Assembly (NCBI GenBank): GCA_046566145.1 | Contig: JBKHXF010000009.1 | Coordinates: forward strand, 41,157 to 105,156 | Origin: JBKHXF01 sp046566145 | Lineage (GTDB): Bacteria; Actinomycetota; Nitriliruptoria; Nitriliruptorales; Nitriliruptoraceae | Length of the DNA stretch: 64,000 nucleotides | Reading direction: 5' to 3' | In this document: positions 7,975 to 16,677 of the stretch, in pieces | Position numbering within the stretch: position 1 is the stretch's first letter | Layout of the letters: the number at the start of each line of letters is the position of its first letter | Translations under genes and position numbers: made by a program | Notes under the pieces: generated by a model | What the model was told of the DNA's origin: nothing | The model's input: the letters and a program-made list of their open reading frames with translations, nothing else | The model's database searches: none

Positions 7975-9155
7975 ACGGTGCTGGCGGTCGCGTAGCCCCA
8001 CGACAGGTGCAGGGGCAGCACGGCTCGGAACGTCACCTCGTCGTCGGCACGGGAGGCGATGAGGTGACCACCGAGCGCGTCGAGCACCGCCTGGCAGATG
8101 TGCAGCCCCAGCCCGGGTCGCCGACGTCCGCCCTCGTCCGTGGAGAGCAGGACGTCGAGGTCCGGGACGGCGGGGCCGGCCTCGTTGACGACGTCCAGCT
8201 CGACCTGCTCGTCGTCCGCGCGCAGCCGCACGTGGACGCGACCGCTCGGCGCCCCGTGCCGGACCGCGTTGTCGACCAGGTTCAGCAGCACCTGGGCGAC
8301 CGCGTCCGGGTCGGCCTCGACCTTGATCTCGGCATCGGGGACCTCGACGTGGATGCGGCCCTCGTGCCGGCCGGCGAACGCCCGCTCCACGGTGGCCCGC
8401 ACGTGCTCACCGAGGTCGAGCACGCGCGTCCGGCCGGGCTCCCCGGCCCGCTCGGCCGACGCGAGCCCCGTCACGAGCCGCTCGATCCGCCTCGCCTGGC
8501 GGTCGATGATGTCGAGGAACGTGGCGCGGTCCTCCTCGTCCACCTCGCTCAGCATCGACGACGCCGCGAGGATGTTGGCCGCGGGGCCACGCAGGTCGTG
8601 CGTGACGGCCGTCGAGACGTTGCGGCGTCGCAGCTCGGCCCGCCGGGCCTGCTCGAGCGCCTCACGGTGCAGCAGCAGCAGGTGCACCTGCTCGGCGATG
8701 TCGCGCAGGATCGACTCCTCCTGCTGCGTCCACTCGCGCGGCTCGTCGTCGATGACGCAGAACGAGCCGAGCACGTTGCCCCGGTCGTCCACGATCGGGA
8801 CCCCGAGGTAGGCCACGACACCGAGGTCCTCGATGGCGCCGTTGTCGCGCAGCAGCACGTCCTCGCGGGCGTCCGCCACCGAGAGGGTGTCCCCGCTCAT
8901 GACGACGTACTGGCAGAAGGAGTGCGACAGCGGGGTCTCGCGCTGGCTGGCCCACGGCTCGGGCAGGCCCAGAGCCGACTTGAAGAACTGACGGTCCCGG
9001 TCGACGATCGACACGAGCGAGACGGGCGTGCCGATGGCCGCACTCGCGAGCCGGGTGGCCCGGTCGAACGCCTCCTCGACGGGGGAGTCGAGCAGCCCCG
9101 ACCGCAGCAGCGCGGAGAGCCGCCGGTGGTCGCCGAGCGCCTGAGGACGTGCCAC
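7965..9155 (-). CDS. Orphan GAF-domain sensor histidine kinase
   Basis: A soluble 396-residue kinase. Residues about 20-165 form a GAF domain (FCQYVV, VAYLGVPIVDD, LGSFCVIDD), of the kind that senses small ligands or redox state. The dimerisation domain has an H-box VTHDLRGPAANI, and the ATPase domain has the N-box NLVDNAVRHG and a G-box PGLGLHI. The start is GTG 9155. There is no adjacent response regulator and no membrane segment. A TAGCAT (minus strand, 9202-9207) may be its -10, giving a leader of about 40 nt. Confidence 0.88.
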   Translation of the reverse strand: MARPQALGDHRRLSALLRSGLLDSPVEEAFDRATRLASAAIGTPVSLVSIVDRDRQFFKSALGLPEPWASQRETPLSHSFCQYVVMSGDTLSVADAREDVLLRDNGAIEDLGVVAYLGVPIVDDRGNVLGSFCVIDDEPREWTQQEESILRDIAEQVHLLLLHREALEQARRAELRRRNVSTAVTHDLRGPAANILAASSMLSEVDEEDRATFLDIIDRQARRIERLVTGLASAERAGEPGRTRVLDLGEHVRATVERAFAGRHEGRIHVEVPDAEIKVEADPDAVAQVLLNLVDNAVRHGAPSGRVHVRLRADDEQVELDVVNEAGPAVPDLDVLLSTDEGGRRRPGLGLHICQAVLDALGGHLIASRADDEVTFRAVLPLHLSWGYATASTVPG

Positions 9156-9257
9156 GGGCGCCTCCAGTCCGGGTCGTGGTCTCGCGGGGGCCGTCGGTCG
9201 ATGCTAACCGGCGCGCACCCCGCGTGGGCGCGGTTGCTGCCAGCGGCCGCCCGGCGG

Positions 9258-9399
9258 TAGCCTCCGCGGCCACGGCCCGCACGACCCTGCGGGCCGTGCG
9301 CGCGCCAGCACACCCCCACCGCGCCGGCATCGTCCCGACCGCCGGGCGCACCGGGTGCGGCGCACCCCCGCGTGACACCTCGCCGCCGTCGAGACGGCG
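9258..9399 (+). promoter_or_regulatory. Promoter and structured leader of rplY
   Basis: TAGCCT at 9258-9263 is a probable -10, placing the transcript start near 9270. A hairpin with an 11-bp perfect stem follows at once: CACGGCCCGCA (9271-9281) pairs with TGCGGGCCGTG (9288-9298). A smaller one is at 9384-9399 (CGCCGTC/GACGGCG). The leader to rplY would be about 175 nt, long for this genome. Confidence 0.45.
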
Positions 9400-9444
9400 A
9401 CCGACCCGCGTCGGGGCCATCCCTTCCAGGAGTCGTGAAGCACC

Positions 9445-10119
9445 ATGTCGAACCAGGTCACCCTCAACGTCGAGCCCCGCACCGACAAGGGCAAGGGCGC
9501 CTCCGGCCGCCTCCGCCGCTCCGGCCGCACCCCGGGCATCCTCTACGGCTACCAGGTCGAGCCGACGTCGATCAGCGTCGACGCGCTCGAGCTCTACCAC
9601 GCCCTGCACACCGCCGCGGGCTCGAACGTGCTGCTGCGCGTCGAGGTCGACGGTGACGAGCACCTCTGCGTCGCCCGCGACCTGCAGAGGCACCCGGTCC
9701 GCGGCGACGTGCTGCACCTCGACCTGCTGGCCGTCGACAAGAACACCACGATCTCGGTCGAGGTCCCGGTGTCGCTGGTCGGCGAGCCCGAGGCCGACGG
9801 CGGCGTCATCAACCAGGTCCTCTACACGGTCCCGATCCTCGTGCCGCCGCTCAACACGCCGAACTCGCTCGAGCTCGACGTCGAGGGCATGGTCGTCGGC
9901 GACGTCCGTCGCGTCGAGGACCTGCGCGCCGTGCTGCCCGAGGGTGCCGAGTTCGACATCGACTCCGAGCGCACCGTCGTCACCATCAACGCCCCCGACC
10001 TCCTCGAGGAGCCGGAGGCCGAGGGCGAGGCCGCGGAGGGCGAGGCCGCGCCGGCCGCCGAGGCCGAGAGCGAGGGCGAGGAGCCCGCGGCCGAGGGCGA
10101 CGGCGACGCCGAGGCCTGA
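9445..10119 (+). CDS. rplY: 50S ribosomal protein L25, long Ctc/TL5 form
   Basis: L25 binds 5S rRNA in the central protuberance of the large subunit. The 224-residue protein carries the N-terminal 5S-binding domain (KGKGASGRLRRSGRTPGILYG), then the TL5/Ctc C-terminal domain, and ends in a long acidic Ala/Glu-rich tail from about residue 185. The long form is normal in actinobacteria. ATG 9445 starts the protein; a GGAG lies 14-17 bases before it. pth follows 30 bases later, the usual rplY-pth pair. Confidence 0.95.
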   Translation: MSNQVTLNVEPRTDKGKGASGRLRRSGRTPGILYGYQVEPTSISVDALELYHALHTAAGSNVLLRVEVDGDEHLCVARDLQRHPVRGDVLHLDLLAVDKNTTISVEVPVSLVGEPEADGGVINQVLYTVPILVPPLNTPNSLELDVEGMVVGDVRRVEDLRAVLPEGAEFDIDSERTVVTINAPDLLEEPEAEGEAAEGEAAPAAEAESEGEEPAAEGDGDAEA

Positions 10120-10149
10120 CCCACCCCGCACCACCCAGGAGGCCCGCCG

Positions 10150-10740
10150 ATGTCGGCCGACGACGACCGCTGGCTGGTCGTCGGGCTCGGCAACCCGGAG
10201 GCCGAGTACGGCGGCACCCGACACAACGTCGGGGCCGACCTCGTCCGGCTGCTGGCCCAACGTCACCACGCCTCGCTCGCACGCAACAAGCGCGTGCGGT
10301 GCGAGGAGGCACAGGTCCGCATCGGCGCGGCGCGGGTGATGCTGGCCGTCCCGACCTCGTACATGAACGAGTCGGGTGGGCCCGTCCAGCAGGCGGCCGC
10401 GTGGTTCGGCACGCCGCCGGCGCGGATCGTCGTCTGCCACGACGACCTCGACGTGGAGCCGGGCGACCTCAAGGTCAAGCTCGGCGGCGGCCACGCCGGC
10501 CACAACGGCCTCCGGGACATCGACCGGGCGCTGGGCACCCGCGACTACCTGCGGGTCCGGATCGGCATCGGCCGGCCGCCCGGCCGCATGGCGCCCCGCG
10601 ACTTCGTGCTCCGCCGGTTCTCGCCGAAGGAGCGCGAGGTCGTCGACGTCGCGCTCGAGCACGCCGCGGACGCCGCGGAGCTGCTGCTGACCGAGGACCT
10701 CGAGCGGGTCCAGAACCGCTACCACGGCCGTTCCGCCTGA
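10150..10740 (+). CDS. pth: Peptidyl-tRNA hydrolase
   Basis: Pth releases peptides from prematurely dropped peptidyl-tRNAs so the tRNA can be reused. The 196-residue product has VVGLGNPEAEYGGTRHNVG with the catalytic histidine and asparagine, PTSYMNESGGPV, CHDDLDVEPG with the active-site aspartate, and GGHAGHNGLRDI. Motif set and length match bacterial Pth. It lies between rplY and a DUF4191 gene with short gaps, so the three are probably cotranscribed. Confidence 0.96.
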   Translation: MSADDDRWLVVGLGNPEAEYGGTRHNVGADLVRLLAQRHHASLARNKRVRCEEAQVRIGAARVMLAVPTSYMNESGGPVQQAAAWFGTPPARIVVCHDDLDVEPGDLKVKLGGGHAGHNGLRDIDRALGTRDYLRVRIGIGRPPGRMAPRDFVLRRFSPKEREVVDVALEHAADAAELLLTEDLERVQNRYHGRSA

Positions 10741-10768
10741 CGGGCCGACCACCCACGAGGAGACGCAC

Positions 10769-11416
10769 GTGCGCGAGCGACTGCAGACCATCGTCCGGGC
10801 CTTCCACCTGACCCGTGAGGTCGACGACAAGCTCGTCCCGCTGCTGCTCGCGGCCGTGCTCGTCCCCGTCGCGCTCGGCGTCTCGGTGGCGGCGATCACG
10901 GGCGGCTGGATCCTCTGGCCGCTCCTGGGCCTGCTGACGGGCCTCGTCGTGGCGCTCAGCGTCTTCGGTCGCCGGGTCCAGCGCGCCCAGATGACCGCCA
11001 TCGAGGGCCAGCCCGGCGCCGCCGCCGCGATCCTGCAGCAGATGCGGGGCCAGTGGTTCGTCACGCCGGCGGTCGCCTTCACCCGCAAGCAGGAGCTCGT
11101 CCACCGCGTCGTCGGCCGGCCCGGCATCGTGCTCGTGGCCGAGGGCGACAGCCGGACGAAGCTCGAGCAGCTGCTCGCGCAGGAGAAGAAGAAGCTGGTC
11201 CGGGTCGCGGGCGACGTGCCGGTGCACACCGTGTCCGTGGGCCGGGGGGAGGGACAGGTCGAGCTCACCAAGCTGCAGCTGCACCTGACGAGGCTCGGCG
11301 TCGAGGTCAGCAAGAAGGACGTGCCGAAGCTGGCCCGCAAGCTCGCCCCGCTCGACAAGGGCAACATCCCGATCCCGAAGGGCTACATCGGCAAGCCCTC
11401 CAAGAAACAGCGGTAG
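10769..11416 (+). CDS. DUF4191 membrane protein
   Basis: A 215-residue protein of a family confined largely to actinobacteria (DUF4191). Two adjacent hydrophobic segments lie at about residues 24-67, followed by a basic soluble C-terminal half with repeated Lys/Arg clusters and the ending KGYIGKPSKKQR. GTG 10769 has a GAGGAG just upstream and starts 28 bases after pth. The function of the family is not known; the conserved basic tail suggests binding to an anionic partner, which is only a guess. Confidence 0.75.
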   Translation: MRERLQTIVRAFHLTREVDDKLVPLLLAAVLVPVALGVSVAAITGGWILWPLLGLLTGLVVALSVFGRRVQRAQMTAIEGQPGAAAAILQQMRGQWFVTPAVAFTRKQELVHRVVGRPGIVLVAEGDSRTKLEQLLAQEKKKLVRVAGDVPVHTVSVGRGEGQVELTKLQLHLTRLGVEVSKKDVPKLARKLAPLDKGNIPIPKGYIGKPSKKQR

Positions 11417-11480
11417 GAGAAGGAGATCCGCGTCCGCTCGGCGAAGAACCGGTCGGGGGGACGGGGTCACAGCGCATCCG

Positions 11481-11486
11481 TAGCGT
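11481..11486 (+). promoter_or_regulatory. Probable -10 of the repeat-protein gene
   Basis: TAGCGT, 51 bases before the ATG at 11538, would give a leader of about 45 nt. Confidence 0.35.
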
Positions 11487-11537
11487 CTCCCAACGACGCC
11501 CACGCACCCGGTGTGGGCTCCCTTGGGGGGACTTTCC

Positions 11538-12980
11538 ATGTGGTTCAAGACATCACAGCTTCTCCTCGTTGCCGTGGCGGCATCGACGCTGACGGCGACG
11601 AGCACCGCCCTCGCCGCGCCGAGGGCTTCCACCGTGGCATCGACCATCGACCGGACGGCACTGGTCGAACAAGCCTCCGCGCAGCTCGCGGGCTCGCAGG
11701 TCGTCGACGAGGCCGCAGCCGGAGAGGTCGCTGGTGAGGCCAGCCTCTTCCGGGCAGCGATGACCGGTTCCGACGCCGAGTTGACCAGTGCCGAGACCTC
11801 GAACATCTGCTACGACAGCGAGATCAGCGACCCTGCCGATGCGTTCGACATCGATCTGGCAGCCACCGGGATCCTCTACGATTGCGGGTTCGCTGAGTGG
11901 ATCGCGGGGTGGATCACCTACGACTCGTGGAACGAGTTCGAGCTCGATCTCCTCCTGCAGGAGTACGACCTCGACGGCAACCTTCGGAACGGGTGCGACG
12001 GCGCGGATCGGGGCATCATCGTGCTGTACGACTCACCCACGGACCGCCTCGTCTCGGGTCTGTTCGACTTCGTCAGCTGTGACGACTTCCGGCTGCGTCA
12101 GGCGCTCCCGGTGGTCCGAGACGCGTACTTCTCCGACCACGTCTTCGTCATCGCTCCGCAGTCGGCCCTGTTCGACAAGGACCTCGAGTTCGGGTACCGG
12201 ACGTACTCGACGTCAGGACTCGACGAGGACTTCGCGCCCGACACCCTCAGCATCCCGGATCAGCGGTTCGAGAGGGTCCGACTCTGCGGCGGGGTGTGCT
12301 ACTTCCTGTCCAACCGGATCGATGGCACCGGGACGCCGATCTTCTTCCGGTACGGCAGCGCCTCGTTCGAGGTGTTCTCCGGTGACTGGAACGGCGACGG
12401 CGTCGACACCATCGGCGTCCGCACCGGCAACCGCTTCTTCCTGACGGACCGCCTCACCGGTGGCAAGCAGGCTGACTACGAGTTCGCCTACGGGTCGGCT
12501 GGGGACGAGATCCTCATCGGTGACTGGAACGCTGACGGCAAGGACACCATCGGCGTCCGGAAGGGCAACACCTTCTACCTCTCGGACAGCTTCGCCGGAG
12601 GCCGCCGAGCCGATCACCAGTTCTCGTACGGTTCGGCCGGCGACCTGGTGGTCGTCGGTGACTGGAACGCCGACAACGTGGACACGCTCGGTGTCCGCAA
12701 GGGGAACACCTACTACCTGACCGACACCCTGACGGGCGGACGTCGGGCCGATCACCAGTTCTCGTACGGTTCGGCCGGCGACCAGGTCCTGATCGGTGAC
12801 TGGAACGCCGACGGCGTGGACACGCTCGGTGTCCGCAAGGGCAACGTGTTCTACCTGACGAACACCTTGACGGGCGGACGTCGGGCGGACCACCAGTTCG
12901 CCTTCGGGTCGGTCTCCGACCGCATCCTCGTGGGTGACTGGAACAACGACGGCGTCGACACCATCGGCGTGCGCCGCTGA
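11538..12980 (+). CDS. Secreted protein with 46-residue DWNxDGxDT repeats
   Basis: A 480-residue exported protein with a signal peptide at residues 1-27 (hydrophobic core, ALAAP cleavage region). Residues 28 to about 265 form an acidic, cysteine-containing domain that I do not recognise. The C-terminus consists of 4.6 copies of a 46-residue unit. Each copy has GDWNxDGxDTxGVR, a calcium-binding-loop-like pattern seen in FG-GAP/VCBS beta-propeller repeats, then a FYL strand and a GGRRADHQF strand. ATG 11538 is preferred over ATG 11511 because it begins the signal peptide. Codon use in the first two thirds is less GC-extreme than in the neighbours. It may bind carbohydrate or surface ligands. 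Confidence 0.8.
   Translation: MWFKTSQLLLVAVAASTLTATSTALAAPRASTVASTIDRTALVEQASAQLAGSQVVDEAAAGEVAGEASLFRAAMTGSDAELTSAETSNICYDSEISDPADAFDIDLAATGILYDCGFAEWIAGWITYDSWNEFELDLLLQEYDLDGNLRNGCDGADRGIIVLYDSPTDRLVSGLFDFVSCDDFRLRQALPVVRDAYFSDHVFVIAPQSALFDKDLEFGYRTYSTSGLDEDFAPDTLSIPDQRFERVRLCGGVCYFLSNRIDGTGTPIFFRYGSASFEVFSGDWNGDGVDTIGVRTGNRFFLTDRLTGGKQADYEFAYGSAGDEILIGDWNADGKDTIGVRKGNTFYLSDSFAGGRRADHQFSYGSAGDLVVVGDWNADNVDTLGVRKGNTYYLTDTLTGGRRADHQFSYGSAGDQVLIGDWNADGVDTLGVRKGNVFYLTNTLTGGRRADHQFAFGSVSDRILVGDWNNDGVDTIGVRR
12345..12977 (+). repeat. Tandem 138-bp coding repeats
   Basis: Units start at 12345, 12483, 12621, 12759 and 12897; the last is cut to 81 bp by the stop codon. Units 3 and 4 are nearly identical at DNA level, including the shared segment coding for GGRRADHQFSYGSAGD, which points to recent duplication or conversion. 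Confidence 0.9.
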
Positions 12981-12993
12981 GTGGTCGGTACGA

Positions 12994-13027
12994 GTGACAG
13001 GGCCGGGCTGCTGCCCGGCCCTGTCAC
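12994..13027 (+). terminator. Strong hairpin terminator after the repeat-protein gene
   Basis: GTGACAGGGCCGGGC pairs perfectly over 15 bp with GCCCGGCCCTGTCAC around a TGCT loop. It begins 14 bases after the upstream stop codon. No T-tract follows, which is common in high-GC actinobacteria. Confidence 0.75.
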
Positions 13028-13082
13028 GTCCTGGGCCGCGGCGCGGCTGGGTACCGTCGGCGGGACCCGAGCCGGTGCACCC

Positions 13083-16000
13083 GTGTCCCCGCAACCGCCC
13101 TCCTCCGTCGACGACGTCCTCGACCGCGGTCTCGCGGCGGGGACGCTCGCGGCTGCCCTGCGCCCCGGGCGGGCGGAGCTCGACCTCGCGCTCGACACGG
13201 AGCAGGTCGTCTGTCCGCCGTCGATGCGGAGCTACGTGCTGTCCCTGCTGGCCGAGCAGGCGGCGCCGCTGCTGGTCGTGACCCCGAGGACCTCCGACGC
13301 CGAGGCGCTCGCCGACGGGCTCGGCGCGTTCCTCGGTGAGTGGCGGGTCGCCGTCTTCCCGGCGTGGGAGACCCTGCCCCACGAGCGACTCTCGCCGCAG
13401 CCCGCCACGGTCGGGCGCCGCCTCGCCGTGCTCGACCGCATCGTCCGCCCCGAGGCCCACCCCGAGCCGTTGCTCGCCGTCGTCGCGCCGGTCCGAGCGG
13501 CGCTGCAGCCGATGGACCCGGCGCTCGGGACCCGCGCCCCCATCACCCTCGACGCCTCCTGGGTCGGCTTCGACGAGCTCGTCGGGGGACTCGCGGCGCT
13601 CGGCTACACCCGCACGCCGCAGGTCGAGGCCCGCGGCGAGTTCGCGGTGCGCGGGTTCATCGTCGACGTCTTCCCGACCGCCGGCGACGGCGCCGTCCGC
13701 GTCGAGTTCTTCGGCGACGACGTCGAGAGCATCCGCAGCTTCGGTGTCGGCGACCAGCGCACCATCGAGCCCGTCGAGCGCGTCGTCGTCGACCCGGCCC
13801 GCGAGCTCGTCCTCGACGAGGCGCTGCGCCAGCGTGCGGCCGAGCGCGCCCGGACGATGCCGTCGCTGCGCGAGTACCTCGAGCGGCTCGCGGAGGGGCA
13901 GACGTTCGAGGGCGTCGAGTCGCTGGTGACCTTCCTGCACCCCCGGCCGGCCCTGCTGCCCGACTTCCTGCCCGACGGGCACGGCATGGCCGTGGTCGAC
14001 CCGATCGTGGTGCAGCAGCGCGCCGACAAGCTCCACGAGGAGGCCGAGGTCCTGCTCGAGGTCGCGTGGGAGACCGTCGCCGGCCACCGGCCCGAGGACG
14101 ACGGCTTCGCCACCACCGAGGAGCTCGCCGCGCGGGTCTCCGGCCGGACCTGGCACCTCACGCCGTTCGGGGAGCACGGGCGCGTGCCGGGCGAGCCGTG
14201 GGAGTCGTTCCGCGGCGACGTCGAGGCGGTCGGCGCCCGCGTCCGTCAGCTGCTGCGCGAGGGAACCCGCGTGGTGCTCACGACCGCCGCCGGCGGGCCG
14301 GCGCGCCGGCTCTCCGACATCCTCGGTGAGCAGGGCACGCCGGCGCAGGTGCTCGACGACCTGCCCCCGGATGCGACCGGCAGCCGGGCCGAGATCGTCC
14401 CGTCGCCGCTGCGCGAGGGGTTCGTCTGCCGCGAGCTCGGCATCGCCGTGCTGGGGGAGTGGGACGTGTTCGGGCCGCGCCGGCGGCAGCGGGCACCGAG
14501 GCGCGTCGGCTCGCGCCGCTCCGCCGCCGACACGGTCCTGCAGCTCGCCGAGGGCGACGCCGTCGTGCACCGCACCCACGGCGTCGGGATCTACCGCGGG
14601 ATGATCACCCGCGAGATCTCGACCCCGTCGGGCGACCGGGCGAAGCGCGACTACGTCCTGCTCGAGTACGCCGACGGCGACATGCTCTACGTCCCCTCCG
14701 ACCAGGTCGACGCGGTCGCCCGCTACCAGGGCGGCGAGACCCCGAGCGTGATGAGCCTCGGCGGCGCGCAGTGGGAGCGAGCGAAGGACCGCGTCCGCGC
14801 GTCCGTGCGGAACATCGCCGCCGAGCTGATCCGCCTCTACGCCGCCCGGATGCACGCCGAGGGCCACGCGTTCTCGCCCGACGGGCCGATGCAGTCCGAG
14901 CTCGAGGACGCCTTCCCGCACGTCGAGACGGCCGACCAGCTGACCTCCACCGACGAGATCAAGGCCGACATGGAGGCGCCGCTGCCGATGGACCGGCTGC
15001 TGTGCGGCGACGTCGGGTTCGGCAAGACCGAGGTGGCGGTGCGCGCGGCCGGCAAGGCCGTGTTCGACGGCCTGCAGGTCGCCGTGCTCGTGCCGACGAC
15101 CATCCTCGCCCAGCAGCACTTCGAGACGTTCAAGGAGCGCTTCGCCGGCTTCCCCGTCGAGATCCGCTCGTTGAGCCGCTTCGCCACCGGCAAGGAGCGG
15201 CGCGACACGCTCGACGGGCTCGCGGCCGGCACCGTCGACATCGTGGTCGGCACGCACGCGCTGCTCGCGAAGCGCGTCGAGTGGAAGCGGCTCGGCCTCG
15301 TCATCGTCGACGAGGAGCAGCGCTTCGGGGTGAGTCAGAAGGAGCGGCTCAAGCAGCTGCGGACCTCGGTGGACGTGCTCTCGATGTCGGCCACCCCGAT
15401 CCCGCGAACCCTCGAGATGGCGGTGTCCGGCATCCGTGACATGAGCGTCATCGAGACGCCGCCCGAGGACCGCCAGCCGGTGCTCACGCTCGTGCAGGAG
15501 TACGACGAGGCGCAGGTCGCGCTCGCCATCCGCCGCGAGCTGCTGCGGGACGGGCAGGTCTTCTACCTGCACAACCAGGTCGACACGATCCACTCGGTCG
15601 CGGAGCGGCTCGCCGAGCTCGTCCCCGACGCGAAGGTCGGCGTCGCCCACGGGCAGATGGACGAGCGAACCCTCGAGGCCGCGATGGTCGCGTTCTGGGA
15701 GCGCGGGATCGACGTGCTGGTGTGCACCACGATCGTCGAGTCCGGCCTCGACATCCCCAACGCCAACACGCTCATCATCGAGCGGGCCGACCTGCTCGGG
15801 CTGAGCCAGCTCCACCAGCTCCGTGGTCGGGTCGGGCGCTCCGCCGAGCGCGGCTACGCGTACTTCCTCTACCCGGAGGGGGCGCAGCTCACCGAGCCGG
15901 CCTACGAGCGCCTCAAGACGATCGCCGAGCACAACCGGCTCGGCTCGGGCCTCGCCATCGCGATGCGCGACCTCGAGATCCGCGGCGCCGGCAACGTCGT

Positions 16001-16553
16001 GGGCGCCGAGCAGTCCGGCCACGTCGCGGCGGTCGGCTTCGACATGTACTCGCAGCTGCTCAAGGAGGAGGTCGCCGACCTCACCGGGGAGCCGGTCGTC
16101 GACGAGCTGGAGGTCAAGGTCGAGCTGCCCGTCGACGCGCACCTGCCCCACGACTACGTCGCCGACGAGCGCCAGCGGCTCGAGCTCTACAAGCGCATCT
16201 CGGCGGTCCGGGACGCCGCCGGCGTGAAGGACGTCCGCGACGAGCTGACCGACCGCTTCGGTCCGCTGCCACCGGCGGCGGAGAAGCTCGTGACGCTGGC
16301 GGCGCTGAAGGCGGCGCTGCGGCGCTGGGGCATCTCCGAGGTGACCGTGACCGTGAAGGACCAGCTGCGCGTGGTCGGCCTCGACCTCTCCGCGAGCCAG
16401 GTCGTGCGCCTCGAGCGGCTGCACCGCGGCGCGCAGTACCGCTCGGAGCAGAAGGTCGTGCTCGTCCCGCTGCCGCGCGACCGCTCGACCGACCTCGTCG
16501 GCTGGGTCGCCGCGACGCTGCGGGACCTCGCCGCCCCGACGCGCGCGGCCTGA
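13083..16553 (+). CDS. mfd: Transcription-repair coupling factor Mfd
   Basis: Mfd dislodges RNA polymerase stalled at DNA damage and recruits UvrA. The 1156-residue protein has the N-terminal UvrB-like modules, a CarD-like polymerase-binding domain (GDAVVHRTHGVGIYRGM, about 485-555), a superfamily 2 helicase with Walker A GDVGFGKTE near residue 640 and DEEQRFG, and the C-terminal TRCF domain. Upstream in-frame codons lie inside the strong hairpin at 12994-13027, so GTG 13083 is the better start. TACCGT at 13052-13057 is a plausible -10. Length equals the family norm. Confidence 0.96.
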   Translation: MSPQPPSSVDDVLDRGLAAGTLAAALRPGRAELDLALDTEQVVCPPSMRSYVLSLLAEQAAPLLVVTPRTSDAEALADGLGAFLGEWRVAVFPAWETLPHERLSPQPATVGRRLAVLDRIVRPEAHPEPLLAVVAPVRAALQPMDPALGTRAPITLDASWVGFDELVGGLAALGYTRTPQVEARGEFAVRGFIVDVFPTAGDGAVRVEFFGDDVESIRSFGVGDQRTIEPVERVVVDPARELVLDEALRQRAAERARTMPSLREYLERLAEGQTFEGVESLVTFLHPRPALLPDFLPDGHGMAVVDPIVVQQRADKLHEEAEVLLEVAWETVAGHRPEDDGFATTEELAARVSGRTWHLTPFGEHGRVPGEPWESFRGDVEAVGARVRQLLREGTRVVLTTAAGGPARRLSDILGEQGTPAQVLDDLPPDATGSRAEIVPSPLREGFVCRELGIAVLGEWDVFGPRRRQRAPRRVGSRRSAADTVLQLAEGDAVVHRTHGVGIYRGMITREISTPSGDRAKRDYVLLEYADGDMLYVPSDQVDAVARYQGGETPSVMSLGGAQWERAKDRVRASVRNIAAELIRLYAARMHAEGHAFSPDGPMQSELEDAFPHVETADQLTSTDEIKADMEAPLPMDRLLCGDVGFGKTEVAVRAAGKAVFDGLQVAVLVPTTILAQQHFETFKERFAGFPVEIRSLSRFATGKERRDTLDGLAAGTVDIVVGTHALLAKRVEWKRLGLVIVDEEQRFGVSQKERLKQLRTSVDVLSMSATPIPRTLEMAVSGIRDMSVIETPPEDRQPVLTLVQEYDEAQVALAIRRELLRDGQVFYLHNQVDTIHSVAERLAELVPDAKVGVAHGQMDERTLEAAMVAFWERGIDVLVCTTIVESGLDIPNANTLIIERADLLGLSQLHQLRGRVGRSAERGYAYFLYPEGAQLTEPAYERLKTIAEHNRLGSGLAIAMRDLEIRGAGNVVGAEQSGHVAAVGFDMYSQLLKEEVADLTGEPVVDELEVKVELPVDAHLPHDYVADERQRLELYKRISAVRDAAGVKDVRDELTDRFGPLPPAAEKLVTLAALKAALRRWGISEVTVTVKDQLRVVGLDLSASQVVRLERLHRGAQYRSEQKVVLVPLPRDRSTDLVGWVAATLRDLAAPTRAA

Positions 16554-16598
16554 CCATCCCCGTCGACGGCCGTCGTGGCCATCCGCCGCCGCGGCTGC

Positions 16599-16647
16599 TG
16601 CGAAGCGTTCGCAGGTGTAGAGTCGCCCTTGTTGCGAAGCGTTCGCA
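16599..16647 (+). promoter_or_regulatory. Twin palindromic operators around the cbiMQO promoter
   Basis: Two identical 15-mers TGCGAAGCGTTCGCA (16599-16613 and 16633-16647), each an inverted repeat TGCGAA-N3-TTCGCA, flank a probable -10 TAGAGT at 16618-16623. Their centres are 34 bp apart. The first sits in the -35 zone and the second just downstream of the expected start. The 17-bp context of copy 2, TTGC-GA-N5-TC-GCAG, is close to the Nur (nickel Fur-family) box TTGC-N9-GCAA described in Streptomyces. A metal-responsive repressor is the likely ligand. Confidence 0.7.
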
Positions 16648-16677
16648 GCGGGCAGGGTCCCACGCGGAGGATGACAC

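Noticed and set aside
12345..12977. CRISPR-like array
   Set aside because: The repeats are contiguous 138-bp coding units without spacers and keep the reading frame.
12981..13082. Extra 34 residues at the mfd N-terminus
   Set aside because: The stretch contains the 15-bp terminator hairpin at 12994-13027 and a probable -10; the protein family begins later.
16554..16677. Cobalamin riboswitch before cbiM
   Set aside because: The gap is only 124 bases and holds a promoter and two palindromes; there is no B12-box-like sequence or room for the aptamer.
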